Shown piece after piece: positions 21,281 through 30,167 of a DNA stretch of 43,875 nt. The position numbers and the translations under genes were made by a program. Under the pieces are notes generated by a model. It had not been told where the DNA came from and did no database searches. It saw nothing but the letters and a program-made list of their open reading frames with translations. The first letter of the stretch is position 1; each line of letters starts with the position of its first letter. Source of the stretch: Ottowia thiooxydans DSM 14619 (GTDB lineage: Bacteria; Pseudomonadota; Gammaproteobacteria; Burkholderiales; Burkholderiaceae_C); contig NZ_AUGX01000041.1 in NCBI RefSeq assembly GCF_000422885.1, positions 1 through 43,875 of the forward strand, written 5' to 3'.

Positions 21281-21512
21281 TCGGCTCTCCATCTACGGGG
21301 CTGGGTGCACTAGCTGCATCCACTAAAGCTAAAAAAAGAACGACCCACTCATCGTCGGTCTTTGTACGAGTTATCAATGACTGGCGAGTGAGCGATGGCC
21401 GTCTCGTCAACTACACCAGCCGATCAAGACCGCGCCGTCAAGTGTGTTTCCCAAGCGTTTCAAACCCGGGTATTCTGTGCATTCATATATGCACCAGTTT
21501 GGGGCGAAGAAG

Positions 21513-23741
21513 ATGCAGCGCAAGTTTGATTCGATACGGTTCGCCCTGATCTCAGCCATGTTGGCAAGTCTCGCGGCCTGTGGTGGCGGGGACGACTCTT
21601 CGCCGGTTCCTGCACCCAATCCAGCCCCAGCGCCTACTCCCGGGCCCGCTCCTGCACCAGAGCCAGCGCCCGCACCTACGCCGGCGCCAGCTCCCGAGCC
21701 CGCTCCAGCCCCAGCTCCGGCTCCGGTACCACCGGAGCGGCTACCTTTCGTGAACAACGGCTATGCGACAGTGGTCGCCGGAACTACTTCTGCAGACCCA
21801 GCCGTGGCTTGCGGACGAGTCGATTCCCAATACGGCGCCCAGGCCCGATTCGGCTACCGAACCAACGCCATGGTGACGGGGCCAGATGGGTCGATCTATG
21901 TGACCGATGAGCCTTGCGATCTCTCCACTGGCGCATATGCTGTCAGAAAGATCGAACCGTCAGGGAAAGTGAGTACGGTGGCCACAGGCATGGCGCCTAT
22001 TCAGAGGGACTATGCAGCGCCCCTTAGCAGTTTTGTGGTGGCCAATGGCATCGCGGTTGATCGCAACAACAACGTGTTTGTGAGCGATGCGCGAGGTGTG
22101 CACAACTCCTTGCAAGACCGCACCCGTTGTCACGCCTCGGCAATGGGGGATGTACCTCCAGCGTTTATGCCAAGGCAAGGCCCGGGTATCTGGAAAATTT
22201 CACCGGATGGTGCGAGTTCGATCTTTGCCGGAGTAGCTGTTGCCACGCTTGTGCCTGAGGACGGCCGAGGTCAAAGCGCCGCATTTACCTGGCCTGGTGC
22301 AATGGGATTTTCTGCAGACGGAACGCTTTACGTCTTGGATGACGGCACAACTCAGCGCTATAGAAAAATTGCACCGAATGGTGAAGTGACCTCGATTTCC
22401 GGCCTTTACTACTACCCAACACTGACGTCAACTCCGGATGGTTCGGTCTATGTCATTGGCGATTGCTTTCCGTCCAGCTCTCCCCAGGGCTTGTTCGATC
22501 TGGTCAACCTCACTACAGGGGAAACTACACGGAACGCATTGGCAGCGTCCGCATTGTTTGCCGTTGACTCTCATGGTGACGCCTATTCGGCGACCAGAAG
22601 CCAGGGTGATACGGGAGCCACCATTTATCGCAGAAAAAAAGGAAGCGGCCAGTTTGAGGCCGTGGTCTACGGGGTGCGTGATCTTCGTGCGATGACCATT
22701 GGTGCCAGTGGCGATTTGTATATTAAGTCTGCCTACGCGATTCTAAAAATCTCCTTGGAGTCTGATCCGGAAGGCCCTGCTCCAATTGCTCGCCGAGGAG
22801 TTGTGACTCATTACGCCGGGTCCACTGATAGTGATGCAGTAGTAGCGTGCGGCAGAGTTAATTCTTCACAGCCCTTGCAAAGCAAATTTGGGTTCACGAC
22901 AGCTTCTATGGTGGCAGGGGCTGATGGTGCTTTGTATTTGACGGACTCTCCCTGCCCCTCGGGGGAGCAAACTTACGCCATTAGAAAACTTGCGCCGACA
23001 GGTGCGGTCACCACAGTAGCCACGAGCAATATAGTTGGCTCCATATTGCCCGGGAATTTTTCTTTGCCAACTGGGATTGCGGTCGATAGTAAGAACAGTC
23101 TTTATATTTCGGACCGTTTGTCGGGCTCTGGTGGTCACGTATCAGATCAAACTTGTTCAAATAGTAGCTGGCCCGACCCTGCCTCATTCATCTACGATTC
23201 CAACGTATGGAAGGTATCGGTAGAAGGGCCGCTTTTACCATTTGCAATGGGGTTTCGCCGTCCAGGGCCACTGGGTTTCTCGGGAGAGGGGTTGCTCTAT
23301 GTGATCAGTGAGTCTTTCAAATCACCAAGAGTATTCAACGCATCAGGAGAAGAGCTTCCCCAAGCGCCGACAGAATCAGGCTCGGGGTTTGGCCCTAATT
23401 TAGTCTCCAATTTTGCCGGTGAAGTTTATGCGACAACAGGCTGCGGAAATACGGGCAAAGCCAGCACACTTGTCAATTTGCGCTCAAGACAGGTGGTGGT
23501 TGATGAGATCCCAAATGCACGGCTAATAGCTGTGGACTCAAATGGAAATATCTATTCTGCCTCGCAATATGCACTCGGCTCCAATAATATGAAGTCAACC
23601 ATCTATCGCCAAGCACCTAACTCGAAAGCGTTCGAGACGGTAGTCACACACGTTCAGAATTTGAACGCGATGGCGATGGGTCCTAACAATGAGCTGTATC
23701 TGAAATCAGGCCATGCCATATTCAGAGTCGACTTCAAATGA
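21513..23741 (+). CDS. Large lipoprotein with Ala-Pro linker and duplicated beta-propeller-like domain
   Basis: The 742-residue protein has a lipoprotein signal ending LAAC (C23), then GGGDDSS and an Ala-Pro repeat tether (about 31-74). The rest is two homologous halves. The first opens YATVVAGTTSADPAVACGRV (about 84), the second VVTHYAGSTDSDAVVACGRV (about 429). Both continue with a matching MV.G.DG..Y.TD.PC block and VRKI/IRKL. Repeated DG-x-hydrophobic-Y/V motifs (PDGSIYVTD, ADGTLYVLD, PDGSVYVIG) are typical of NHL/SMP-30-type propeller blades. A surface or periplasmic binding role is likely; no catalytic site is evident. The ATG with GAAGAAG before it was chosen, since it directly precedes the signal. 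The second half is slightly more AT-rich. Confidence 0.88.
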   Translation: MQRKFDSIRFALISAMLASLAACGGGDDSSPVPAPNPAPAPTPGPAPAPEPAPAPTPAPAPEPAPAPAPAPVPPERLPFVNNGYATVVAGTTSADPAVACGRVDSQYGAQARFGYRTNAMVTGPDGSIYVTDEPCDLSTGAYAVRKIEPSGKVSTVATGMAPIQRDYAAPLSSFVVANGIAVDRNNNVFVSDARGVHNSLQDRTRCHASAMGDVPPAFMPRQGPGIWKISPDGASSIFAGVAVATLVPEDGRGQSAAFTWPGAMGFSADGTLYVLDDGTTQRYRKIAPNGEVTSISGLYYYPTLTSTPDGSVYVIGDCFPSSSPQGLFDLVNLTTGETTRNALAASALFAVDSHGDAYSATRSQGDTGATIYRRKKGSGQFEAVVYGVRDLRAMTIGASGDLYIKSAYAILKISLESDPEGPAPIARRGVVTHYAGSTDSDAVVACGRVNSSQPLQSKFGFTTASMVAGADGALYLTDSPCPSGEQTYAIRKLAPTGAVTTVATSNIVGSILPGNFSLPTGIAVDSKNSLYISDRLSGSGGHVSDQTCSNSSWPDPASFIYDSNVWKVSVEGPLLPFAMGFRRPGPLGFSGEGLLYVISESFKSPRVFNASGEELPQAPTESGSGFGPNLVSNFAGEVYATTGCGNTGKASTLVNLRSRQVVVDEIPNARLIAVDSNGNIYSASQYALGSNNMKSTIYRQAPNSKAFETVVTHVQNLNAMAMGPNNELYLKSGHAIFRVDFK

Positions 23742-23835
23742 GTAAGTCCAAGGGCGCAGGCGTTTTAGCCCGCGCTTTTGCTGCCGCAAGGGCTTTCAGG
23801 TTGCCGGAGGTACGAGCTTAGGCTCTGAAGTGGAC

Positions 23836-25362
23836 TCAAGGCATCTCACTCACAGCCCACTCCACCAACCGATCAAGCGCGGGGCGTCCAGCAGGGGCGT
23901 TCTCGTGGTTGATCAGCCCCACCACGCTATATCGCTGCCCTGACCGGCCGGTCGCATAGCCTGCGATAGCGGCTACGTCGCGCAGGGTGCCAGTTTTCAG
24001 GCGGGCGTTTCCAATCGCCTCGGAGGTCGGGTTTCTAGCGGCCATGGCGCGGGTGGTACCGTCCAATCCCGCAATGCTGAGGGATTGCTCAAATGCCGTG
24101 CCCGCGGGGCCCTCTGAAGCGCGTTGCAGCAAAGCGGTGAGCGATCCGGCCGTGATGCGTTCAGTGCGCGACAAGCCGGAGCCATTTTCTATGGTGGGCG
24201 AAGCAAGCATGCCGAAACGTTGCCGCCACCAACGCGCAAGCGCATTGCGTGATTCCGCGAAGCTGCCGCGCCCATTTCCGCTGGCTGAGAGAGTCAGGAA
24301 CAGCTGCTGGGCCATCACATTGTTGGAAAACTTGTTGATGTCGGCAATGATGCTGGTCAATGGCAATGAAAAGCCGGTGACCAGGGGCTGGCCATTGATG
24401 GGCTGGCCGATCATCTTTGCTTGGCCAGTCAATTGACCGCCAGCCGCCCGCCACATGGCTTCAATCACCCTTGGGGCGTAGCTGGCGGGGTCGACATAGG
24501 CCACGGACCAGCTTTGCTCCCCGCAGCTGGCTGGAAAGCGGCCCGCGAAGGTGACCCGGTTCGGATCGTCGAAGCGTGCGCTGAGTCGAGTGCGCCAATC
24601 GCCGCAGGCGCCCTTGACAGCAGGCACCGAGGAAGGGATCTCCACGCCGGCGATGGGCGGCTCGCTTTCAATGCGCACGCGGCGACCGCCAGGCTCCGGT
24701 GTGAACTTGAAAATCAGAGCCTTGAAGTTCACCAACAGGCCATCCGGCCCCACGTTGTAAGGCCGCAGTGGGTCTGCATCAAAGGCCGCCGCATCATGGA
24801 TGGGCAAGCGGAATATGCTGTTATCCAGCAGGATGTCGCCGTGAATGGCTCGAATGCCTTTGCTCTGAATGGCACGCATCAAATCCTGCAGGCGTTCCAG
24901 CACGAGCTTGGGATCCCCGCTGCCCTTGATCAGCAAATCTCCATTCAGTACGCCATCTTTGACCTGGCCTTGAGTGAAAACGCGTGTTTTCCAGAAATAG
25001 CCTGGGCCCAGAAGATCGAGGCCCGCATAGGTGGTGACCAATTTCATCACCGAGGCGGGGTTCATGGGCACATCGGCCTGCCAGGCTAACCGAGGCGGAG
25101 GCAGCGCCTGTGGCGCTGGAACGGGGTTGCGCTCGCCGCTGGCGACGACGGGTGAGGACTGATGGCTGACCGTGCCGGGCGGCTGGGGCAAAGGGGCCAC
25201 CACCATGGAGACGCTGCTGGCGGGAATGCCAGCGCTTGTAAGCGCTTGCATCACGTTGGCGGGCAGGCCGTCCTGAGGCAGGCCTGCCTGGGCCAGCGCT
25301 TGCAGGGGCCAGGCGACTGAGCACATCCAGATGGCGCAGGTGAAACGGGAAATTTTTAGCAT
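23836..25362 (-). CDS. dacB: D-alanyl-D-alanine carboxypeptidase/endopeptidase DacB (PBP4 type)
   Basis: The 508-residue periplasmic enzyme of peptidase family S13 has a signal peptide ending LQALAQ near residue 25. All three penicillin-binding motifs are intact: SVMK with S104 and K107, SNN at 346-348, and KTG at 456-458. It trims or cleaves peptidoglycan cross-links. A Pro-rich insertion (about 57-92) separates the first strand from the SxxK helix and is longer than in E. coli. The large family-typical insertion between SxxK and SNN is present. It is transcribed alone, divergent from the DMT transporter with about 70 bases between, and convergent with the propeller lipoprotein gene. Confidence 0.95.
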   Translation of the reverse strand: MLKISRFTCAIWMCSVAWPLQALAQAGLPQDGLPANVMQALTSAGIPASSVSMVVAPLPQPPGTVSHQSSPVVASGERNPVPAPQALPPPRLAWQADVPMNPASVMKLVTTYAGLDLLGPGYFWKTRVFTQGQVKDGVLNGDLLIKGSGDPKLVLERLQDLMRAIQSKGIRAIHGDILLDNSIFRLPIHDAAAFDADPLRPYNVGPDGLLVNFKALIFKFTPEPGGRRVRIESEPPIAGVEIPSSVPAVKGACGDWRTRLSARFDDPNRVTFAGRFPASCGEQSWSVAYVDPASYAPRVIEAMWRAAGGQLTGQAKMIGQPINGQPLVTGFSLPLTSIIADINKFSNNVMAQQLFLTLSASGNGRGSFAESRNALARWWRQRFGMLASPTIENGSGLSRTERITAGSLTALLQRASEGPAGTAFEQSLSIAGLDGTTRAMAARNPTSEAIGNARLKTGTLRDVAAIAGYATGRSGQRYSVVGLINHENAPAGRPALDRLVEWAVSEMP

Positions 25363-25431
25363 TGCGGTGGAAGTTTAGGGCGTATTGCGCGCTCGGCACG
25401 GCTTATCCCGCGCAGCACCGATAATTCGGGC

Positions 25432-26430
25432 ATGCGTTTTTCTCCCCGTGCAATTGGTGTGCTGGCGGCCATTGTCACGGTGGCCATCTGGACCGGCTTC
25501 ATCATCATTGGACGCGCGTCTGCTGCGCGCACTCTTACACCGTTTGATATTGGCCTATGCCGGGTGCTTGGAGCGTCCCTGTTGTTGTTGCCGTGGGGGC
25601 TGTATCTCACGCGGCGTGATGCAACCGCGAAAGCATCGTCTTCACTAGGAGGCTTGTCTCCTCTTCCCTGGCGTCAGACCTTGATGGTGGGATTTGTGGG
25701 CGGTCCGCTGTACGCGGTGCTTTGTTATGCTGGTTTTCTCTATGCACCAGCGGCCCACGCCGCGGTGCTGATGCCGGGCAGTCTGCCCCTTTGGACCGCG
25801 GTGCTGGCCTTTTTGCTGCTTGGTGAACGTTTCACCAAAGCGCGTTGGGTCGGCTTGGCTTGCATTGTGGCCGGCGATGTCTTGGTAGGAGGTACCAGCT
25901 TGCTGCATGCATTGAGCGGTGGCGAGGTCTGGAAGGGCGATTTGATCTTCATGTCAACAGCCTTGTGCTGGGCCGTCTACAGCGTGCTGGCGCGGCAATA
26001 CAGGCTGGATGCCGTGCGCGCCACCATCGCCATCACCGCATTCGCTTTCTGTACTTATATTCCGGTCTTTCTGTTGTTGACTCAGCTGGGCGTGCTCACA
26101 AGCCACTTGTCAACCGTTCCCTGGCGCGAGATCGCCTTCCATATGGCCTTCCAGGGCGGTGGTTCTGTGGTGATGGCCGGTATCGCATTCACGTACATGG
26201 TCAAGCAATTCGGCCCCGTGCGATCCACCATGATTACGGCCTTGGTGCCCGGTCTTTCCGCTCTGGGGGCGGTGTTTTTCCTCGGTGAGCCCTTGGGCCT
26301 GAATCTTCTGGCTGGATTGGCTCTGGTCACCATCGGCATCATGTTCGGTGTGCGAGCCTCTCGTTCCGCAGCTGCAGAGGGCAATGCCGGCGGTTCGGTG
26401 AATTTGATCACCAAGGAGGTGACGCCATGA
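25432..26430 (+). CDS. DMT-superfamily permease (two EamA domains)
   Basis: The 332-residue inner membrane protein has about ten hydrophobic segments in two EamA repeats (about 8-140 and 165-310). Helix-end features such as VAIWTGFIIIGRAS and MPGSLPLWTAVLAFLLLGER are typical of drug/metabolite exporters of the YdcZ/RhaT/EamA superfamily. The second repeat includes ALVPGLSALGAVFFLGEPLG. The substrate is unknown. The stop overlaps the tsaB start by ATGA, and the tsaB Shine-Dalgarno lies inside this gene, so it is the first gene of a transporter-tsaB-rimI-udg operon. No clear ribosome site was found at its own start. Confidence 0.92.
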   Translation: MRFSPRAIGVLAAIVTVAIWTGFIIIGRASAARTLTPFDIGLCRVLGASLLLLPWGLYLTRRDATAKASSSLGGLSPLPWRQTLMVGFVGGPLYAVLCYAGFLYAPAAHAAVLMPGSLPLWTAVLAFLLLGERFTKARWVGLACIVAGDVLVGGTSLLHALSGGEVWKGDLIFMSTALCWAVYSVLARQYRLDAVRATIAITAFAFCTYIPVFLLLTQLGVLTSHLSTVPWREIAFHMAFQGGGSVVMAGIAFTYMVKQFGPVRSTMITALVPGLSALGAVFFLGEPLGLNLLAGLALVTIGIMFGVRASRSAAAEGNAGGSVNLITKEVTP

Positions 26431-27134
26431 AACTTCTCGCTTTCGACACCAGTACGGAGCTGCTTTCCATCGCCGTCCGGCGTGATGGTCGCGAATGGGT
26501 GCATTCCGGGGCAGGTGGCGCGAAGTCGTCTGCCGCGTTGATCCCTTGCGTGCTCGATTTGCTGGCCAAGGCAGAACTGGCGCCGAATGATCTGGATGCC
26601 ATTGTCTTCGGCCGAGGGCCTGGTTCGTTCACCGGATTGCGCACAGCGTGTTCAGTCGCGCAGGGGCTCGCCTTTGGAGCCAGGCGGGGTCAGGGTGCAG
26701 GCGTTCCCGTGCTGCCGGTGGATACGCTTTTAGCTGTGGCTGAAGTGGCCCGCATGGAAAGCGGCGCCACGCGCGTGTTGGCGCTGCTCGATGCACGAAT
26801 GGACGAAGTTTATAGCGCGGCCCATATCTGGGAGGGAACAGCCTGGGCAACTTCCACCGCAATCAGCGTGGGCAAGCCGGAGCAACTGGCCTTACCTGCT
26901 GGCGAAGATTGGGTTTTGGCGGGGAATGTATGGGCCGCTTATGGCGAGCGCGTGCCGACCGCGTTGGCGGACTTACCTCGTATCGAAGCCGTTCCCAACG
27001 CGAGTGCGCTGCTCAGCCTGGCCCCGGCTATGTTGAGCGCAGGCCTAGCTGTTTCAGCCGATCAGGCTCTGCCTTTATACATTCGCGATAAAGTTGCACA
27101 AACGACGGCCGAACGTGCCGTCGCGAAGAGCTGA
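26427..27134 (+). CDS. tsaB: tRNA threonylcarbamoyladenosine biosynthesis protein TsaB
   Basis: TsaB (YeaZ) is the non-catalytic ASKHA-fold partner of TsaD in forming t6A37 on tRNA. The 235-residue protein begins LLAFDTSTELLSIAV, the phosphate-loop-like strand of the fold, and contains FGRGPGSFTGLRTA (about 62-75), the family signature. Length is normal. A strong Shine-Dalgarno, AAGGAGGTGACGCC, precedes the ATG, which overlaps the transporter stop. rimI follows 19 bases downstream, the common tsaB-rimI pairing. The pathway's first enzyme, Sua5, is also in this window. Confidence 0.96.
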   Translation: MKLLAFDTSTELLSIAVRRDGREWVHSGAGGAKSSAALIPCVLDLLAKAELAPNDLDAIVFGRGPGSFTGLRTACSVAQGLAFGARRGQGAGVPVLPVDTLLAVAEVARMESGATRVLALLDARMDEVYSAAHIWEGTAWATSTAISVGKPEQLALPAGEDWVLAGNVWAAYGERVPTALADLPRIEAVPNASALLSLAPAMLSAGLAVSADQALPLYIRDKVAQTTAERAVAKS

Positions 27135-27153
27135 TTTCGTCATTCCTTCTGCC

Positions 27154-27660
27154 ATGAGCGCCGTTCCCGATTTTTCCGCTGATTCCCGTGAGCCCCTTGA
27201 GTCTGCGCGCGCGCCGCAAGCAGCCTTCGAGACCATGACCCCCGAGCGTATAGACACAGTCTTGGTGGTGGAGCAAGCGGCCTATCTTCACCCCTGGAGC
27301 CGGGGTAACTTTCTTGATGCCCTGAATGCCGGTTACCAGGCGCAGTGCCTGTTCGCAGGGAACGAACTCCTGGGTTACTTTGTCGCCATGAAGGGCTTAG
27401 ACGAAGTTCATCTGCTTAACATCACGGTGGCACCAGCATTCCAGCGTCAGGGATGGGCCCGGCTTCTTCTTGAGGGGTTGAGTATCTGGGCGCGAGGTCA
27501 GGGTGTGCGCTGGTTATGGTTGGAAGTGCGCGTGGGCAATACACGCGCACAACATGTCTACCAACGCCATGGCTTTGTCCGGGTTGGTCTGCGCAAGAGT
27601 TATTACCCCGCTGAAAACGGAACGCGTGAAGATGCCGTGGTGATGAGTTTGCCGCTATGA
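27154..27660 (+). CDS. rimI: Ribosomal protein bS18-alanine N-acetyltransferase RimI
   Basis: The 168-residue GNAT acetyltransferase has acetyl-CoA motif A, VAPAFQRQGWARLLLE, with the QxxGxA loop. RNTRAQHVY-like motif B (VGNTRAQHVYQRHGF) and a C-terminal YY (KSYYP) follow, as usual for RimI. It acetylates the N-terminal alanine of S18. The ATG giving MSAVPDF was chosen, lying just after the tsaB stop; the frame is open a further 20 codons into tsaB, but that extension would overlap it. About 30 residues at the N-terminus are poorly conserved and precede the GNAT start. Normally udg follows closely; here repeat copy B intervenes. Confidence 0.93.
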   Translation: MSAVPDFSADSREPLESARAPQAAFETMTPERIDTVLVVEQAAYLHPWSRGNFLDALNAGYQAQCLFAGNELLGYFVAMKGLDEVHLLNITVAPAFQRQGWARLLLEGLSIWARGQGVRWLWLEVRVGNTRAQHVYQRHGFVRVGLRKSYYPAENGTREDAVVMSLPL

Positions 27661-27704
27661 GTGAATGCCGCCTGAGCGCAAGCCATGCAAAGGCCTCACA
27701 TTCA

Positions 27705-28110
27705 TCTTTCCCCGGCAGGGGAAAGTCTAGCTATTCGAAGGCCGAGCGAAGCAATGGCCCGAGAAAAGCTCCCCACCCCTCTGGCCGTGCCGAGGAGCGG
27801 AGGGCAAGGGGCGGGCAGGGGCACCGCAGGATGCCACTGCTTCGTGAACTAGCTTGCGGCAGCTGTTTGAACGTAGTGAGCGAAGCGAAAGAAGTGAGTT
27901 CTGCCGCACCGCCCCTTGACCGAGCACCGCAGGTTGCCCGGAGCGAAGCGCAGGGACACGGCAAGTGGGGTCGCCTTTTCTTTGGTTTCTTTCTTTTGGC
28001 GACGCAAAAGAAAGAGACTGCGCCGCCGGGCGCAATTCCCGGCCTCCGACCTAACGAGAAGAGCAGAAGGAAATTAGCTAGCGCCGCGAACAAATCAACC
28101 GCCGCTTGCC
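27705..28110 (+). repeat. Dispersed ~400-bp structured repeat, copy B
   Basis: This is the same element as copy A, in opposite orientation, and the same orientation as copy C. It starts with the terminal hairpin CTTTCCCC-GGCA-GGGGAAAG and ends near CAACCGCCGCTTGCC. The internal hairpin at 27988-28015 pairs TCTTTCTTTTG with CAAAAGAAAGA; its sequence differs from copies A and C but the pairing is kept. Reading frames through it on both strands are not credible genes. It separates rimI from udg. Confidence 0.88.
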
Positions 28111-28133
28111 CTCACGCCGCAGCCGGCCGCCCC

Positions 28134-28158
28134 CACCCTCTCCCAGAGGGAGAGGGTG
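28134..28158. repeat. REP-like palindrome
   Basis: A perfect 11-bp inverted repeat, CACCCTCTCCC with GGGAGAGGGTG, around AGA. It is a variant of the CCCTCTCCCGC palindromes and directly follows repeat copy B, just as another palindrome borders copy A. Confidence 0.7.
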
Positions 28159-28210
28159 TAAAAACGTCCGCGCGCCAAAACCGTAAACAAGCCCTAAGCG
28201 CCGAAAGAAA

Positions 28211-29128
28211 ATGATGCTCCTTGATGATCGCCAACGCGCCATGCTCGCCGAGATGGGCGTGCGCGTATGGGCGCCTAAGGTGGTGCAGCAACCCGCGCAA
28301 GCCGAAGCGGACGCGGTGCGCGCGGTGGAGCCCACACCCGTAGCATCACCCGCGCCCGTCCGTGCTCCCATACCCGAACAACAGCCCACCAGACCCATTC
28401 GCCAAGAGTCCGCAGCCCCGCCTCAAGCTCGGCAAGCGCCCACCACCCCACCTGCCCCAGCCACTCCACCCCCCCGCCCATCCGTATCCTCAGAGGGCAT
28501 AGAACGCATGGACTGGCCTCAGCTAGAGGCCACTGTGGCCGCTTGCCGCGCATGTGGCCTGTGCGAAGGCCGCACCCAGACTGTGTTCGGCGTGGGCAGC
28601 CAGCACGCCGAGTGGATGGTGGTCGGTGAGGCGCCGGGTGAAAACGAAGATCGCCAAGGCGAGCCCTTCGTCGGTCAAGCTGGCAAGCTGCTAGACAATA
28701 TGTTGGCCGCCATCAATCTTTCTCGCCAGGCGGGAAACTCATCAGACGATCTCTCCGACAAACCTGCACCCAAGCAAGGCGGTTCCAAAGAAAGCGTCTA
28801 CATTGCCAACGTGCTGAAATGCCGCCCTCCGGGCAACCGCAATCCTCAGCCCGAAGAGATTGCCCAGTGCGAGCCCTACCTGCGCCGCCAGGTCGCGCTG
28901 GTCCGCCCCAAGATCATTCTCGCGATGGGGCGCTTCGCAGTGCATTCGTTGCTCCAGAGCAGCGAACCCATCGGTCGCTTACGTGGGCGCGTGCACCAGT
29001 ACCAAGGTGTACCTGTCATCGTGACCTATCACCCCGCCTACCTGCTGCGTTCTTTGTCCGAGAAAGCCAAAGCCTGGGAAGACCTCAGCTTGGCGCTGGA
29101 AGTGGCGCAGGGGAGCGTGGTTGAGTAG
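28211..29128 (+). CDS. Uracil-DNA glycosylase, family 4 (iron-sulfur)
   Basis: The 305-residue protein removes uracil from DNA. Motif 1 is GEAPGENEDRQGEPFVGQAG (139-158) and motif 3 is HPAYLL (274-279). Four cysteines suited to a [4Fe-4S] cluster are C115, C118, C204 and C220. The N-terminal 95 residues are Ala/Pro-rich with low complexity and lie outside the catalytic domain. A further 20-25-residue polar insertion (about 171-194) lies between motif 1 and the NVLKC strand. The gene follows tsaB-rimI, a neighbourhood I associate with Burkholderiales, but is here detached by repeat copy B. The start ATG has only an A-rich leader. A second ATG one codon later is equally possible. Confidence 0.93.
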   Translation: MMLLDDRQRAMLAEMGVRVWAPKVVQQPAQAEADAVRAVEPTPVASPAPVRAPIPEQQPTRPIRQESAAPPQARQAPTTPPAPATPPPRPSVSSEGIERMDWPQLEATVAACRACGLCEGRTQTVFGVGSQHAEWMVVGEAPGENEDRQGEPFVGQAGKLLDNMLAAINLSRQAGNSSDDLSDKPAPKQGGSKESVYIANVLKCRPPGNRNPQPEEIAQCEPYLRRQVALVRPKIILAMGRFAVHSLLQSSEPIGRLRGRVHQYQGVPVIVTYHPAYLLRSLSEKAKAWEDLSLALEVAQGSVVE

Positions 29129-29200
29129 GCTGTCGTGATGGGCTGAATACGGCGCGTGCCCGCGAACGGTAGCCGGACTCGCAAATCGGCCGCTACAAAC

Positions 29201-29222
29201 GGACCCCAGCGGTCCATTTTTT
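29201..29222 (+). terminator. Intrinsic terminator after udg
   Basis: GGACC and GGTCC form a 5-bp GC-rich stem around CCAGC, followed by A and six T residues. It lies about 70 bases after the udg stop on the same strand, and would close the transporter-tsaB-rimI-udg operon ahead of the convergent hydrolase gene. Confidence 0.6.
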
Positions 29223-29285
29223 CTATCAGCGCTCCAACTCCGGCAGCCTCCCAGGAAGTCATGCCGCGGCGAGGACCGGCTCCCC

Positions 29286-30167
29286 TTAGCTGGCACCGGT
29301 ATGCAGTTCGGGCGAGTGGAAACACCCTTTGCCGAAAACCTGTGGCAGCGCTGCTCGATATTGCGGCTGGCCTACAGCGTTGGTGTTGTGGTGTGATCCG
29401 CCTTCGACCAGCACAAATTGTTTGGGCTCGCTGGCTGCTTCGAATAGTTTTCGCCCCAATTCAGGCTGAATCAACCGGTCTTGCGAGCCGTGAACCACCA
29501 GCACCGGCGAGCCAACCCGTCCAATGCGCGTGGCGGACTCAAAGCGCTGCGTGATCAGTGGCCCCACGGGTAGCCAGCCCCACTTCATGGTGCCCGCGAC
29601 ATCAGGGATGGAGGTGAAGGTGCCTTCAAGTATCAGCCCGCGTTCGTCGGACACTTTTTCCGCCAGGGTGACAGCCATCGCGCCACCAAGTGAGTGGCCG
29701 AAGATATATCGAGGTGCCTGTGGGTACTGGCTTGCCAGCCAATCCCAGGCAGCCCGCGCGTCCTCGTCAGCCATCTCTTCAGACGGCAGCTCGCTCGAGG
29801 TCTTGCCAAAGCCCCGGTAATCCACAGCCAGCACCGAAAAGCCCAACTCCTGCATACGGCGAATGCGTGGTGCAGAGCCGGTCACGTTGTAGCGGGCACC
29901 GTGCAGGTAAAGCAAGACAGGGCGACAAGCATTGGCTTGGGCTTCAGCGGGGTACCACAGCCCATGCAGACGCACTGGCGCTGAAGTAAGGCGCGAGTCG
30001 TAATTGATCCACACATCCTGCATGCCCTCGGTCATGGCAGCCGAATTCCCCCAGCTGCGATCGCTCGGCTGAAAGATCCATTGGCGTTGCGATTGGTCCA
30101 GAACGGCGCAACCGGCCGCAAGCAGTGTGGCGAGCATGATGCCCGCAATGATGTGAAGTCGCTTCAT
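29286..30167 (-). CDS. Alpha/beta hydrolase lipoprotein
   Basis: The 293-residue protein has a lipoprotein signal ending LAAGC (C20). The hydrolase core has the oxyanion strand LLYLHGARYN, the nucleophile elbow GHSLGG (S159), an acid in VHGSQDRL (D230), and the histidine in GGSHHN (H259 or H260). This is the usual serine-hydrolase triad of the DUF-type BEM46/YfhR-like family (serine aminopeptidase S33 related). The substrate is unknown. The ATG giving MKRLHIIAG was chosen; a GTG two codons earlier is possible. It is convergent with udg, and its promoter would lie in the interval shared with the effector-like genes. Confidence 0.9.
   Translation of the reverse strand: MKRLHIIAGIMLATLLAAGCAVLDQSQRQWIFQPSDRSWGNSAAMTEGMQDVWINYDSRLTSAPVRLHGLWYPAEAQANACRPVLLYLHGARYNVTGSAPRIRRMQELGFSVLAVDYRGFGKTSSELPSEEMADEDARAAWDWLASQYPQAPRYIFGHSLGGAMAVTLAEKVSDERGLILEGTFTSIPDVAGTMKWGWLPVGPLITQRFESATRIGRVGSPVLVVHGSQDRLIQPELGRKLFEAASEPKQFVLVEGGSHHNTNAVGQPQYRAALPQVFGKGCFHSPELHTGAS

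Noticed and set aside
27657-28214. A long + strand frame through repeat copy B bridging rimI and udg.
   Set aside because: Its translation follows the DNA repeat, is unlike any known family, and corresponding frames in copies A and C differ in strand and boundaries.
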